Part shown: piece by piece, positions 1 through 9,780 of the stretch
How positions within the stretch are numbered: the first letter of the stretch is position 1
How the letters are laid out: each line of letters starts with the position of its first letter
Assembly (NCBI RefSeq): GCF_004054195.1
Contig: NZ_SBIW01000012.1
Coordinates: 62,001 to 126,000 of the forward strand
From: Mucilaginibacter gilvus
Lineage (GTDB): Bacteria; Bacteroidota; Bacteroidia; Sphingobacteriales; Sphingobacteriaceae
Direction of reading: 5' to 3'
Length of the DNA stretch: 64,000 nt
Program-made: the position numbers and the translations under genes
Notes under the pieces: model-generated
Told to the model about the DNA's origin: nothing
What the model saw: the letters and a program-made list of their open reading frames with translations, nothing else
Database searches by the model: none

Positions 1-1631
1 CTGTTTTAGAACTCCATGGCGACGAAGCTTACTACTGGCTTTACGCCCAAAAGCCGGATTGGGGCTACTTTTACCACCCGCCTATGATGGCGGTGTTCAT
101 CAAAATTGGCTACACCCTTTTCCATAACGAATTTGGTGCGAGGCTGGTGGCGGTGCTCACCAATAGTCTGGCTCTTTACCTGCTTTGGCTCATCGTTAAA
201 AAATACACGGTAACGCCCAAGTGGTTTATTTTGCTCACCTCCTGCGTGCTGGTTTTCCATGTATACGGCTTTACCACCACGCCCGATGCGCCGCTGTTTT
301 TCTTCGCGGCGGTGTTTTATTATTTCTATCAGAAGTATGCAGAAAAGGATAGCTGGCTTACGGCGTTCATCATTGGCGTGGCGGTTGCCTGCCTGCTTTA
401 CAGCAAATACCACGGGATCCTGCTTGTGGGCTTCACGGTGCTATCCAACTTTAAACTCTTTAAACGTCCCTCTTTTTACCTCGCTATTGTAACCGGACTA
501 ATTTGTTTTACACCGCATATTTTATGGCAGGCTCAACGCAATTTCCCGGCGGTAAATTACCAGTTGTTCGAGCGCTCATCTGACAAGATCTACAATGTCT
601 CCTTCACTATCGAGTACCTTTCGGGCCAGCTTTTACTTGGCGGGATACTCCTTAGCTGGTACTTGTTTTATAAAGCATTCCGCACCAAAATTACCGATGT
701 ATTTAGCCGCGCGCTGGTGTTTAACGCCATCGGTACTTTCGGTTTCTTTTGTGTGAATACGTTTTTCGCCAATGTGCAGCCGCACTATACGCTTATTGGT
801 TTTATCCCATTGGTAGCGTTGGTGATGATCAATCTGCACCGGAATAACAATCATCCCAAATGGCTCTTCAATGTCGCTATTGCCAATATCGTGCTCATTT
901 TGGTGCTGCGGATCTCGCTGGTTTTGGGCTTGCCGTTCATCAAAAAGGTGCAGGCGCTGCAAACCTATTTCGGTTTCCGCGAATGGGCGGCAAAAGTGCA
1001 CGAAAAAGCAGGCGATGCCTGGATGGTGATGGACGATGGCTTTCAAAATCCATCTAAGTACGATTTTTACAACCATACCCTAAAAGGTTTCGCCTACGAT
1101 TCGCGGTACTACGGCCGCACCATGTTTGATATATGGCCCATGGAGGATAGCCTGCAACACAAACGCGTTTACCTGGTGTTGAGCGACCCACTGCAAGGCT
1201 ATAAAACAGATACCATTACCGGCGAAGTTGGTACCTGGTACGGTGCCTGGGTAGAAGACGCGCGTACCTATCAAAAGATAGCTATTGACACTAAGACAAA
1301 GCCGGTGACCGCGCATCCCGGGCAAAAAGTAGAATTTGACCTTAGTATAACCAACCCTTACACATACGATGTTAATTTTACCAACGTTGGGTATACGCAC
1401 CCGGTTTACCTGGAGGGCTGCTTTTTTACCGGTCCTACAGATATTGCCGACGTGCAGCAGTCGGATGCCGGGTTTAACAGCATCAGCCTTAACCCGGGCG
1501 AGAGCAAGTTGTATAAAACAGCGGTGATCGCCCCCAGGGAGAAAGGAACCTATTACCTGATGTTCTCTATCCGTACCGAACCGTTTAGGGGAAGCAAGAA
1601 CAGTCGCCTGATAAAATTTACAGTTGAATAA
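1..1631 (+). CDS. ArnT/GT39-like membrane glycosyltransferase, 5' end outside window
   Basis: The reading frame is open from base 3, so the gene starts upstream of the window; the first ATG inside (84) is internal. The visible N-terminus reads HGDEAYYWLYAQ followed by WGYFYHPPMMA, the first-loop acidic motif and HPP motif typical of GT39/GT83 (PMT/ArnT) enzymes, which transfer a sugar from a polyprenyl-phosphate donor at the outer face of the inner membrane. Many hydrophobic helices fill roughly the first 300 visible residues and a soluble C-terminal part of about 190 residues follows. The acceptor cannot be told from the sequence. The next gene begins 12 nt downstream, so the two are probably co-transcribed. 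Confidence 0.85.
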   Translation, partial: VLELHGDEAYYWLYAQKPDWGYFYHPPMMAVFIKIGYTLFHNEFGARLVAVLTNSLALYLLWLIVKKYTVTPKWFILLTSCVLVFHVYGFTTTPDAPLFFFAAVFYYFYQKYAEKDSWLTAFIIGVAVACLLYSKYHGILLVGFTVLSNFKLFKRPSFYLAIVTGLICFTPHILWQAQRNFPAVNYQLFERSSDKIYNVSFTIEYLSGQLLLGGILLSWYLFYKAFRTKITDVFSRALVFNAIGTFGFFCVNTFFANVQPHYTLIGFIPLVALVMINLHRNNNHPKWLFNVAIANIVLILVLRISLVLGLPFIKKVQALQTYFGFREWAAKVHEKAGDAWMVMDDGFQNPSKYDFYNHTLKGFAYDSRYYGRTMFDIWPMEDSLQHKRVYLVLSDPLQGYKTDTITGEVGTWYGAWVEDARTYQKIAIDTKTKPVTAHPGQKVEFDLSITNPYTYDVNFTNVGYTHPVYLEGCFFTGPTDIADVQQSDAGFNSISLNPGESKLYKTAVIAPREKGTYYLMFSIRTEPFRGSKNSRLIKFTVE

Positions 1632-1643
1632 TAAATTGATACG

Positions 1644-2666
1644 ATGCATAAAAAGATCTACTTACTCATAGTTACTGTTTTAATTGCCCGCGCCGCTGCT
1701 GCCCAAACGGTGGATGTACATTTTAATGGATCGGTTTTTTTTGATAACCGGGAGTATAAAGAATCACTCATCCGTTCGCGCACTTATTCGGGCACCAGGC
1801 TCGCGCTCGATTTTGGGCTGAACCTGGATAGCGCCAACCGCTTTATTGTGGGTGTAAACGGCCTGCACGAGTTTGGCGCGAAACCTTATTTTTTAAAGGT
1901 GAACCCGGTAGCTTACTTTAATCATACCGGCAAACGCTGGTTATTTAACGCCGGTGAGTTCCCGCGCGAAGGCTTGCTGACCGATTATCCCCGCGCCATG
2001 CTGAATGATACGTTACGCTATTTTAGGCCGAACGTAGAGGGCTTACTGGCGAAATACCATACCCGTAATTTTAATGAAACGGTGTGGATAGACTGGGTGA
2101 GTCGCCAAACCGATACCGAACGCGAGCAGTTCCTGTTCGGCTTTTCGGGTAAGTACCAGCCGTTTGCAAAAGGGCCGTTCTACCTTTCACAATATTTCTT
2201 TTTATTGCACGATGCAGGGCCGGCCGTTCCCATCCCCGACGACCATATCCGAGATAACGGAGCCATACAAGTAAAACTGGGGGCCAATTTCAGCCATAAA
2301 ACCTTCCTCGATTCCTTGAATTTTGAAGCAGGGGGCATGATGTCGTTCGAGCGTGAGCGTAATGTTTCGGGCTTTAAAAAACCTACGGGCTTTGTTGCCA
2401 ACGCCTATTTAAGCTATAAGCGTTTTGCCCTGTACGATGAGTTTTACAAAGGCGAGGGGCATAGCATCTCCTATGGTGATGCCTATTATCAATATAAAAC
2501 CTATAACCGGCTGGATATCATCTACACCCCTTTTTTATACAAAGGTATAACCGGGCAGTTTATCGTGAGTTTCCACCAAACGCCGTTTAGCAGTGGCAGC
2601 AACCAGGAAGCGTTCCGCTTAAGTTACGACCTGGGGCGAAAGCGGGTAGCGAAGTTTAAGGATTAG
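1644..2666 (+). CDS. Predicted secreted outer-membrane beta-barrel protein
   Basis: 340 residues with a clear signal peptide (MHKKIYLLIVTVLIARAAAAQ). The mature protein is rich in alternating hydrophobic and aromatic strands ending in polar turns and closes with a strand-like segment (QEAFRLSYDLGRKRVAKFKD), which fits an outer-membrane barrel. I do not recognise a named family. It lies 12 nt behind the GT39-like gene, so it probably shares its transcript. Function unknown; a porin-like or scaffold role is only a guess. Confidence 0.7.
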   Translation: MHKKIYLLIVTVLIARAAAAQTVDVHFNGSVFFDNREYKESLIRSRTYSGTRLALDFGLNLDSANRFIVGVNGLHEFGAKPYFLKVNPVAYFNHTGKRWLFNAGEFPREGLLTDYPRAMLNDTLRYFRPNVEGLLAKYHTRNFNETVWIDWVSRQTDTEREQFLFGFSGKYQPFAKGPFYLSQYFFLLHDAGPAVPIPDDHIRDNGAIQVKLGANFSHKTFLDSLNFEAGGMMSFERERNVSGFKKPTGFVANAYLSYKRFALYDEFYKGEGHSISYGDAYYQYKTYNRLDIIYTPFLYKGITGQFIVSFHQTPFSSGSNQEAFRLSYDLGRKRVAKFKD

Positions 2667-2685
2667 CATTTTTAACAAAATATAT

Positions 2686-2693
2686 TAATTTTG
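2686..2693 (+). promoter_or_regulatory. Bacteroidota -7 box TAATTTTG
   Basis: A perfect TAnnTTTG match in the 111-bp gap before the DUF2490 gene. It gives a leader of about 80 nt to the ATG at 2778. Confidence 0.5.
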
Positions 2694-2777
2694 CCGCATC
2701 AGCTGCCTTAACGAGTGTGCCCCCCACGCCCGGCAATTTGTTTTATCGCATACATTTATTGTATCTATCCGTTATTT

Positions 2778-3497
2778 ATGAAGAATAAACTACTCCAGCT
2801 TTTGCTGCTTTTTACATTTTTAGCACCTTGCAAACTTTTCGCTCAGGACAATCAATCTGCCGCCTGGGCTGCTCTGTTCCACACCCAACGATTTTCGCAG
2901 CATTGGGGAGCCTCGTTTGATGCGCAGTTCCGCTCGGCAGACCGGGTGGATTACCTCCGGAACGTGCTGCTTCGCCCATCGATAAATTATTATTTCTCAA
3001 AAAATAAGATAGGCGCCGTGGGGTATGCATACATCGCCACCAATGGCAGGTCGGCAAGTGGTGCTTCCACTTTTCGTCCGGAGAGCCGGATATGGGAGCA
3101 GTTTATCATCAATCAAAAATTAAGCAGAACTGTTTCGTTACAGCATCGTTTCCGGTTAGAGCAACGCTTTTTGGGTAATACCTCTGCTACGGCTACCGAT
3201 AGTTATTTTTCGCAACGCCTGCGTTATTTTGCCCGGGCGGTGGTGCCTTTTAAAAGCGATTCGGTGTTTACCAAAGGTCCGTTCTTTGCATTGCAGAACG
3301 AAGTTTTTGTAAACGTGCAGAACAAGGATAAAGTGAACAAACACTTCTTCGACCAAAACCGTGCTTACGCCGCAATCGGATTCCGCTTTAATAAAAAGTT
3401 CGACGCGGAATTGGGCTACATGAACCAATACACTAAACAGACTACCGCTTACACCGTTAACCATATTATACAAACAGCGTTTTACACGAGGTTTTAG
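2778..3497 (+). CDS. DUF2490 family outer-membrane protein
   Basis: About 239 residues. The ATG at 2778 is chosen over the upstream 2715 because it starts directly on a normal signal peptide (MKNKLLQLLLLFTFLAPCKLFAQ), whereas the upstream extension is cysteine-rich and unlike a coding N-terminus. The mature protein has the DUF2490 pattern: WAALFHTQRFS near the start, a run of aromatic beta-strands with R/Y-rich turns (RLEQRFLG, RLRYFAR), and a C-terminal aromatic residue (FYTRF) as in outer-membrane barrels. Role unknown. It has its own promoter box upstream. Confidence 0.8.
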   Translation: MKNKLLQLLLLFTFLAPCKLFAQDNQSAAWAALFHTQRFSQHWGASFDAQFRSADRVDYLRNVLLRPSINYYFSKNKIGAVGYAYIATNGRSASGASTFRPESRIWEQFIINQKLSRTVSLQHRFRLEQRFLGNTSATATDSYFSQRLRYFARAVVPFKSDSVFTKGPFFALQNEVFVNVQNKDKVNKHFFDQNRAYAAIGFRFNKKFDAELGYMNQYTKQTTAYTVNHIIQTAFYTRF

Positions 3498-3522
3498 GGG
3501 GGCCTCATCCGCCCTTTTGGCA

Positions 3523-3762
3523 CCTTCTCCAAAGAGTAATAGCACGTCATTAGACAGGCGGATAATTCATAAGACGTTCCTCTGGAACGTTAGAGGGTTC
3601 TTTGGTATTTTCTACCCATAAAACATCCCGAAGGGATGAAAAAAACAAAAACGTTCCTTAGGAACGTCTCATGGGTAAAAAAATAACGGCAATTTTCACG
3701 TTCCAGCGGAACGTTTTATGAAATCTGTCGTTTGATGGGCTATTACTCTCCAAAGGAGAAGG
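3523..3762. repeat. Nested palindromic repeat cluster (REP/MITE-like)
   Basis: The outer arms 3523-3573 and 3716-3762 form a long imperfect inverted repeat containing CCTTCTCC, GAGTAATAGC and TTCATAA. Inside lie three palindromes with ACGTTCC/GGAACGT half-sites (3574-3590, 3651-3667, 3699-3715), whose 3-base centres are TCT, TTA and AGC. A fourth palindrome, CATCCCGAAGGGATG, lies at 3624-3638. No ORF is plausible here. It fills most of the 424-bp gap between the DUF2490 gene and the DUF58 gene. Confidence 0.8.
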
Positions 3763-3797
3763 ATATATTTAACCAAATCCCAATTATTTTTTCAAGT

Positions 3798-3814
3798 CCT
3801 CTCCTCAGGAGGGG
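3798..3814. repeat. Solo stem CCTCTCCTCAGGAGGGG
   Basis: A single palindromic stem of the CCTCTCC/GGAGAGG family that also occurs in leuS. A related AGGAGAGG fragment follows at about 3841-3848. Confidence 0.5.
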
Positions 3815-3921
3815 ATTATTTCATGAGGGCTTCGCCATTTAGGAGAGGCTTCTCATGATAGCTAAAATGATCCTTCCTAAATTAGCGTTACGTTTTTATA
3901 CCGAAATTGCTACCTTGGCCT

Positions 3922-4842
3922 ATGCCTCAGTTAAACAACAACCAACATGTACGCCAGCTGGCAAACCTGGAATTGCTTGCCCGGCAGGTTGTTGAGGGTT
4001 TTATAACAGGCCTTCACCAAAGCCCCTTCCACGGCTTTTCGGTAGAATTTGCTGAGCACCGGTTGTATAACAATGGCGAATCGGTAAAAAACATCGATTG
4101 GAAACTCCTTGCCCGAACTGATAAGCTGTTTGTAAAACAGTTTGAGGAAGAAACCAACCTGCGCTGCTATTTGCTGCTGGATACCTCATCGTCCATGAAT
4201 TTCCCTGCTGAGGGTATTAATAAACTGCAATTCTCGGTGTATGCCATTGCGTCGCTGATGTACCTGTTTAAAAAACAAAGGGATGCTTTTGGACTGTGCC
4301 TGTTCTCGGATAAGATGGACTGGATGAGCCCGGCCCGATCCACATCGGCGCACTTGTTTTACCTGTACGCGCAGCTGGAGAAGAGCTATAATAACCCGAA
4401 GCAAAATACAACTACCAATATTTCTACCGTGCTGCATCATTTGGCGGGCGAAATTCACCAGCGTTCGATGGTGATCATCTTTAGCGATATGCTGGAAAAT
4501 AGCCTCAACCCACAAAAAACACAGGAGCTTTTTGCTGCCATACAGCACCTTAAGTACAAAAAGCACGAGGTGGTTATCTTTAACGTAACCAGCAAACAAA
4601 AGGAGCTGGATTTTAATTTTGATAACCGGCCCCATCATTTTGTGGATATAGAGACAGGGGAAGAAGTGCGTGTGCATCCCAATAAAATCCGCGAAAGCTA
4701 TATCACATCGCTTAAAGAATACCGCCATCAGCTGGAGCTGAAATGTGCCCAGTATCATATTGATATTGTGGACGCTGATATTGAGCAGGGCTACAACAGC
4801 ATCCTGAACGAATATATGATCAAACGCAACCGGATGGCTTAA
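3922..4842 (+). CDS. DUF58 domain protein (vWA-like fold)
   Basis: 306 residues from ATG 3922. The TTG at 3907 lies upstream of a TACCTTGG -7-like box (3911-3918), so it is unlikely to be used. The DUF58 signature is seen in the first half: G-SVEFAEHRLYNNGES followed by IDWKLLARTDKLFVKQFEEE, then a vWA-like core with a MIDAS-type DTSSSM motif. DUF58 proteins usually accompany MoxR AAA ATPases and BatA/B proteins; none is present here, so this copy is isolated. Biochemical role is not known beyond assumed metal-dependent protein interaction. Confidence 0.85.
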   Translation: MPQLNNNQHVRQLANLELLARQVVEGFITGLHQSPFHGFSVEFAEHRLYNNGESVKNIDWKLLARTDKLFVKQFEEETNLRCYLLLDTSSSMNFPAEGINKLQFSVYAIASLMYLFKKQRDAFGLCLFSDKMDWMSPARSTSAHLFYLYAQLEKSYNNPKQNTTTNISTVLHHLAGEIHQRSMVIIFSDMLENSLNPQKTQELFAAIQHLKYKKHEVVIFNVTSKQKELDFNFDNRPHHFVDIETGEEVRVHPNKIRESYITSLKEYRHQLELKCAQYHIDIVDADIEQGYNSILNEYMIKRNRMA

Positions 4843-5027
4843 GCGGTCGGTTCTATTAAACCTTTTGCCTTAAATCTTATCCGATAGTTAAACGCTTTTA
4901 TTTAAAAAGATCCGTTAAATGCAGTGCTTAGCCCGATTATTCAGGATAATTTCACCTTGGTTAAGGTTTTGTAAAATTGACAAATCAATTTAGCGCCAAT
5001 GGTGTTAAATAATAAACTATTTTTTTG

Positions 5028-6497
5028 ATGAGACTTTCTATAGAGAGAAAACCAGTAAGAGTAAATCCCGATCCTAAGCGTGTAATTGCGAGATTCTTTT
5101 TTAACGGGAACGATCGTGCTAAGGAAGTTTTGCAAAGGGTAATGGGCATCAGCGAAGAGGTTGCATTTGGCATTGTTTCGCCGTTGTTGCAGGAATATTC
5201 TAAACGCCATCGTAACATTACCAGGGTTTTAAACCGCCACTGCAGCAAGTTAAAGCCACTTTTTGAAGAACTGGGTATTGATTTCGACACCCTGACGGTT
5301 TATCGTAAGCTCCTTATAGGTTCTTATTTTACCCACGAATATTCTATCGAATCGGCAGCGTTCTTTAATCCTTCCATTGTGGAGGACCCGGATCAAACCG
5401 AGCTGGAAGACGGGCAGCGCCGCGTTATCATCAGCTTCAGGGCGGTAGGAGAGGGGCACATTTCCTCTATCACCTTTCGTAGGGCGCTGATCGATAAGAA
5501 CAATAACATTACCGTTTTGCCTGCCGGGAGCTATATAGATGAGGCGGAGATAGTGCGCAACGCGGTGTACAACAAGAAACTGTTTTTTGATAAGGCTGCC
5601 ATCACGCAGATCAACATAGATGTGCTGCATGAATTGGAAAGCAAGCTCGACCATCATTTTGAATATTCTAACCTGCGCCGCATCATCCTCGATTCGCAGA
5701 AACTACAGGAGAGCGATATGAAGCGCCTGGAATATGATAAGGTGCTTTGGCTGGCCGATTCGTACTATGAAATTGTTTTCTCGCTGGATACGGATATCTC
5801 CGACAGGGTGATCTTCCCCATCTCCGAGTACGAGCGTAAAGGTATTGAGGACGCGCGCTTTGTGCAATTCCAAAATGAAGATGGAACCTCTGTTTATTAT
5901 GCAACTTATACCGCTTATGATGGCGCGCTGATAATGCCCAAGCTGCTGCAAACTACCGATTTTTATAATTTTAAGATCATGCCGCTTTATGGTGCCGGTG
6001 CCCAGAACAAAAATTTGGCATTGTTCCCCCGTAAAGTGAACGGCAAATACATGATGATAAGCCGGATAGATGGTTGCAACAACTACATCATGTACTCGGA
6101 TAAGATAAATATTTGGGAGAAGCCCGTTTTGCTGCAAACCCCCAAATTTAGCTGGGAGTTTGTACAGATTGGTAACTGCGGTTCGCCGATAGAAACAAAG
6201 GACGGCTGGATAGTGATCACCCACGGCGTTGGCCCAATGCGCCGCTATGTGCTGGGTGCAAGTCTGCTGAAACTTGACGACCCGGCTGTAGAGATTGGTC
6301 GTCTGAAAGAGCCATTATTGATCCCCAACAGCGACGAGCGCGAGGGCTACGTACCAAACGTATTGTATTCCTGCGGTGCGCTCATCCACAATAACAAACT
6401 CATCATCCCATACGGTGTATCTGATTCATCAACAGCCTTTGCAGAAGTGGATCTGGATGAACTGTTGAATAAGTTGAAGGCAGACGGCATAGATTAA
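5028..6497 (+). CDS. GH130 family glycoside phosphorylase-like protein
   Basis: 489 residues from ATG 5028 (a TTG directly before it is less likely). About 100 N-terminal residues precede the five-bladed propeller. GH130 features seen: FNPS (113-116), GEGHISS (141-147), GIEDARF (272-278), which matches the E-D-x-R motif that holds the catalytic acid in this family, and KNLALFPRKVNGKYMM (328-343). Known GH130 enzymes phosphorolyse or hydrolyse beta-mannosides; which linkage is cut here cannot be read. Two GT4 genes lie 4-7 kb downstream on the other strand, which suggests a make-and-recycle mannoside system (inference). A strong terminator follows. Confidence 0.85.
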   Translation: MRLSIERKPVRVNPDPKRVIARFFFNGNDRAKEVLQRVMGISEEVAFGIVSPLLQEYSKRHRNITRVLNRHCSKLKPLFEELGIDFDTLTVYRKLLIGSYFTHEYSIESAAFFNPSIVEDPDQTELEDGQRRVIISFRAVGEGHISSITFRRALIDKNNNITVLPAGSYIDEAEIVRNAVYNKKLFFDKAAITQINIDVLHELESKLDHHFEYSNLRRIILDSQKLQESDMKRLEYDKVLWLADSYYEIVFSLDTDISDRVIFPISEYERKGIEDARFVQFQNEDGTSVYYATYTAYDGALIMPKLLQTTDFYNFKIMPLYGAGAQNKNLALFPRKVNGKYMMISRIDGCNNYIMYSDKINIWEKPVLLQTPKFSWEFVQIGNCGSPIETKDGWIVITHGVGPMRRYVLGASLLKLDDPAVEIGRLKEPLLIPNSDEREGYVPNVLYSCGALIHNNKLIIPYGVSDSSTAFAEVDLDELLNKLKADGID

Positions 6498-6515
6498 TCT
6501 AATGTCTTCACGCAT

Positions 6516-6548
6516 AAAACGGCCATCGCGAACAACGATGGCCGTTTT
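6516..6548. terminator. Bidirectional terminator hairpin
   Basis: A perfect 13-bp stem (AAAACGGCCATCG against CGATGGCCGTTTT) with a 7-nt loop lies between the convergent GH130 and DUF5695 genes. The A and T tails let it serve both strands. Confidence 0.9.
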
Positions 6549-6566
6549 GGCTTATGAAATTAACCG

Positions 6567-9305
6567 TTATTTAATTAGAGTCAACTCAACTGTTTTCGAA
6601 CCCAGCGGCACTACATTCGCTCCTCTTTCCAAAACAAAATTTCCGTTTAACTTATACTGCCCACCTTTTACCGCTTGCTGCATGTGCAAATATGCCTTTG
6701 GCGTAAACTCATCAGCTATATTTAAAGTAATTACTACCTTGCCATTAGCCGGGTTATAGCTAATACTTTTAAAAGTACCGGCATCCAATGTAAGCCAAAG
6801 ACCGGCAGGTGCAATAAATACCCGTTGTGCCGATGCTGTGGTGATATCCACCTTTATCGCACGACTATCCTTTTTCAAATTCCCGCCAAAGGCCAGCCAG
6901 CCGAAGTTTTTATGGTGGGTGATATAAGTAGCTGAGTTTACCGCGTAACCAAAAAAGTTTGGCCCGTAATCGCCGGAGAGACCATCTATCTTGAGGGTGG
7001 ATGGATAAGAATGGAAGGCCGCGGGACCGAAACCATCCTGCGTGATGTTGGCTACCGAACCCATTAAACCGCCATAACCCACACGTAATAAATACAGGTC
7101 ATCGGGATGACTGCGGTATTCGCTGAGTACCGGGATGGCGTTTAAGCCCGAGCCGTAGTGGTGTAGCTGCCGCTCAATACGGGAGAGCTTGCCGCCGTAT
7201 AAAAAATCCCAGTACCGGCGCGCAGAACCATTATACCCCCAATGCGGTACGGTTGGCATATAGCCCAGTATGGCGTTAATGGTTACCTCCGCCTTATCGG
7301 TATACCCAAAGTAGGCCGACCAGTTGTAAACCTCTTCCTGCCCGGTACTATCCCAGGGCATTTCGCTGCCGAAGGGGTATTGCAGGGTGCGCCAGTGGTC
7401 GGCGCGTTTTCGCATTTCTGTTTCTAAGGGGAGCGCCTTATCGCCCCAACCTTCGGCCTTCAGATCCATCAGCAGCAGGTAAAATATGGTTCCTTCCATT
7501 TGGCCAAATTGGGCGTAATAAGGGGCCTGCTTTACCATGGCCATGGCCGTTTCGTAAGAGTTGTTCAGATAGAACTGCCAATTTTGTTGTGTAACTAACC
7601 CATTGTGATTGCGGGCCAAACGGTACATTACCCAATGCGCCGCCGTAACGTGCGGGTAATTATAAGAGCGGCCAACATCATTGGCGTCCTTGTGGCTCCA
7701 GGCAGCCCAGGTTTTCCAGTTGAGGCTGTCGCTATAAGTTCCTTTGGGGATGCTATCGGGCTGGTAATAAAACACGCTTTTCTTCACGCCGTACTTTTGC
7801 GGCCCCTCGCTATGTTGAATATTGCCGAACAGCGTGTGGTTCACAAATTCCTGCAGTTTGGCTATTTCGGCCTTATCGGGCTGTACCAGTTGTTTCATAA
7901 TGGCACCCAGCCAGCTACCTGCCCCGCCCTCATCGCTTAGCCCGGCTATCCAAACGCGACTATCCTGTGTAACCTGTTGTTTCTTCTCATAGTCGTAAGT
8001 GATAACCGATGGGTTGCGGTGGAAGGTATCGGGTTTATTAAACCATTGCTGGTGGGTAAGAAAGCGGCCATAATCTTTCACCAGGTCATGTTCAGCTTTA
8101 ACCACTTTATAACTGATGGTTTGGTATAACCCGTCGGTATAAATAATGGTTAAGCGCGCGCGTCCCCATTGCAACCCCTTTACGGTGTAGGCTTGCAGGT
8201 TTTTATTTTCGGCGGTAGTTGGGCTAACGCTTAAAGCCCCGTCGGGTTCCACCTGTAAACTCTTCACTTTTTTGCTGTAGTTTAAAAAAAGCTTTGCATC
8301 GGTGCCCTGCGACAGCACATACCCCGGTACGCCTACCGCAACGGGGCGGCGCTGCTCAATTAGTTTTTGTTCGATGCCTTTAATAGAAGCGGCCAGTACA
8401 AACTGAACACCATACTCCGCCGTTTGGCCGGGTCTTATGTAAACTGAGGTTGGCTTATTCCATGGCTCAGCTTTTTTCCAATCGGTTTCGGCGTAGGCCT
8501 TGCTGTGCACCATCCATTCGTAAAAGCCTTCAAAGTCTATACCTTTTGGGGTATGGTCGGTTAATAATGGGTTGTAAGCCTCAAATGGCGAGCGGCCATA
8601 GGGCGTCACCAGCAACACCGGGCCTTTGCCGCTCAGTCGGGTAACCTGTAAATAACCCGCGTCCTTACCAATGTATGGGTCGTAAAATACGTTGTGGGCA
8701 TGGGCCTGTTCCAATTCCTCGCCCTGCAAAATATTATTAAATATCATGGGCAGGCCTAAAGCGCCTATCTCCACCGTATGGCTGCCGGTATTTTTCAACT
8801 TGAATAGCAGCACCAAATTGCCGTTAACTACTTGCCAGTAACGTTGCACATTCAGCGGGATGTTGGCTGGCAAGGTAGGCGACAGATCTGCCGCGGCGAG
8901 TACCCCCGCCTGTTTTGTTTCTAAAGGAATTACATCGGCCCGGTTGGCGGCAGTGGCGTATTTTGCCCAGGCGGTATCGCCTTCGGTTTTTAAACGCAGG
9001 TTGATATCGCCCAAATGATACATGCCGTTGCTGCTGCGCTGTGCCAGGCGCGCGGCGGGGGTATAATCAAAGTCCTTCTCGGTATTAGGTTCCAGTGCGG
9101 CAACGGTTTGCGAAGCCTTTACCAATTTAAGGCGGAACGCGGGTGTGTTGAAAGTTAACAGGCCTTTATCCAGGTTGAGGGTAGATGGCCTTTTCTCCAG
9201 GTTTTTCCAGGGATCTTGAGCATAAAGTGAGGTGCCGGAAATTAAAGCCAATGCAAGAAACATCTCGAAGAAAACATTACGGAAAGAGCGGTTTGCGGTT
9301 TGCAT
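6567..9305 (-). CDS. Secreted DUF5695-like protein, glycoside-hydrolase-like
   Basis: 912 residues from the ATG at 9305. An upstream in-frame start at 9407 would add 34 residues in front of the signal peptide (FFEMFLALALISGTSLYAQ) and is rejected. The N-terminal half is beta-rich. The C-terminal half is helical with many W/Y motifs (WAAWSHKDANDVGRSYNYPH, WSAYFGYTDKAEVTINAILG) as in toroid glycosidase folds and the DUF5695 family. Probably periplasmic or exported and carbohydrate-active (inference), in line with the neighbouring GH130 and glycosyltransferases. An inverted repeat lies 50-70 nt upstream. Confidence 0.65.
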   Translation of the reverse strand: MQTANRSFRNVFFEMFLALALISGTSLYAQDPWKNLEKRPSTLNLDKGLLTFNTPAFRLKLVKASQTVAALEPNTEKDFDYTPAARLAQRSSNGMYHLGDINLRLKTEGDTAWAKYATAANRADVIPLETKQAGVLAAADLSPTLPANIPLNVQRYWQVVNGNLVLLFKLKNTGSHTVEIGALGLPMIFNNILQGEELEQAHAHNVFYDPYIGKDAGYLQVTRLSGKGPVLLVTPYGRSPFEAYNPLLTDHTPKGIDFEGFYEWMVHSKAYAETDWKKAEPWNKPTSVYIRPGQTAEYGVQFVLAASIKGIEQKLIEQRRPVAVGVPGYVLSQGTDAKLFLNYSKKVKSLQVEPDGALSVSPTTAENKNLQAYTVKGLQWGRARLTIIYTDGLYQTISYKVVKAEHDLVKDYGRFLTHQQWFNKPDTFHRNPSVITYDYEKKQQVTQDSRVWIAGLSDEGGAGSWLGAIMKQLVQPDKAEIAKLQEFVNHTLFGNIQHSEGPQKYGVKKSVFYYQPDSIPKGTYSDSLNWKTWAAWSHKDANDVGRSYNYPHVTAAHWVMYRLARNHNGLVTQQNWQFYLNNSYETAMAMVKQAPYYAQFGQMEGTIFYLLLMDLKAEGWGDKALPLETEMRKRADHWRTLQYPFGSEMPWDSTGQEEVYNWSAYFGYTDKAEVTINAILGYMPTVPHWGYNGSARRYWDFLYGGKLSRIERQLHHYGSGLNAIPVLSEYRSHPDDLYLLRVGYGGLMGSVANITQDGFGPAAFHSYPSTLKIDGLSGDYGPNFFGYAVNSATYITHHKNFGWLAFGGNLKKDSRAIKVDITTASAQRVFIAPAGLWLTLDAGTFKSISYNPANGKVVITLNIADEFTPKAYLHMQQAVKGGQYKLNGNFVLERGANVVPLGSKTVELTLIK

Positions 9306-9354
9306 ATTACACACGGAAACTAAATAGATAAGTAAATGTACCGCATTATTACCC

Positions 9355-9375
9355 GGCAAATGATTGGAATTTGCC
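9355..9375. promoter_or_regulatory. Possible operator GGCAAAT-N7-ATTTGCC
   Basis: A perfect 7-bp inverted repeat with a 7-bp spacer, about 50-70 nt before the DUF5695 start codon. It could be a regulator site or a small leader hairpin. Confidence 0.35.
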
Positions 9376-9780
9376 CTGTTGTAGCTATATGTTACCCAGT
9401 AGGACACGCGTTATCAAATAATTGGAATAATTTTTTTGACAGATAGGCTTACTTCCATAGCTTTTTATCTTTTTGATCACTATTTTCTTAAAAAACTGCT
9501 GCCCTTTCCTGCTCGTTGGTTTACTGCCTTGCAGGTGATCGGGTGAAACCATAATGCACTTTATAAAAAAATAAGTATAAATGAAGCTTAACGCAGTGTA
9601 TGTATTTCTGAACAGCCGTGCGCTGCTTAGCTATAAAAGTTGCCGGGATAACCTCATTTTAAGCACATTTAGGATTTTTCCTCCAGAATTATTAATAAAC
9701 GTTAAATTTTTTTAATGATTAATTAACCGTGTAAAATAAAATCCTTAACAATTCCGATAAACACACATTAGAAGGTTGGC

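Noticed and set aside
3523..3762. Possible CRISPR array
   Set aside because: The repeated units are palindromes of varied spacing and inverted arms, not direct repeats with uniform spacers, and no cas genes are nearby.
6502..6759. 85-codon plus-strand ORF after GH130
   Set aside because: It runs through the terminator hairpin and antisense to the end of the DUF5695 gene.
9581..9715. 44-codon ORF in the divergent region before the sigma-54 gene
   Set aside because: No promoter box, no start-site context and no recognisable composition; AT-rich spacer yields such ORFs by chance.
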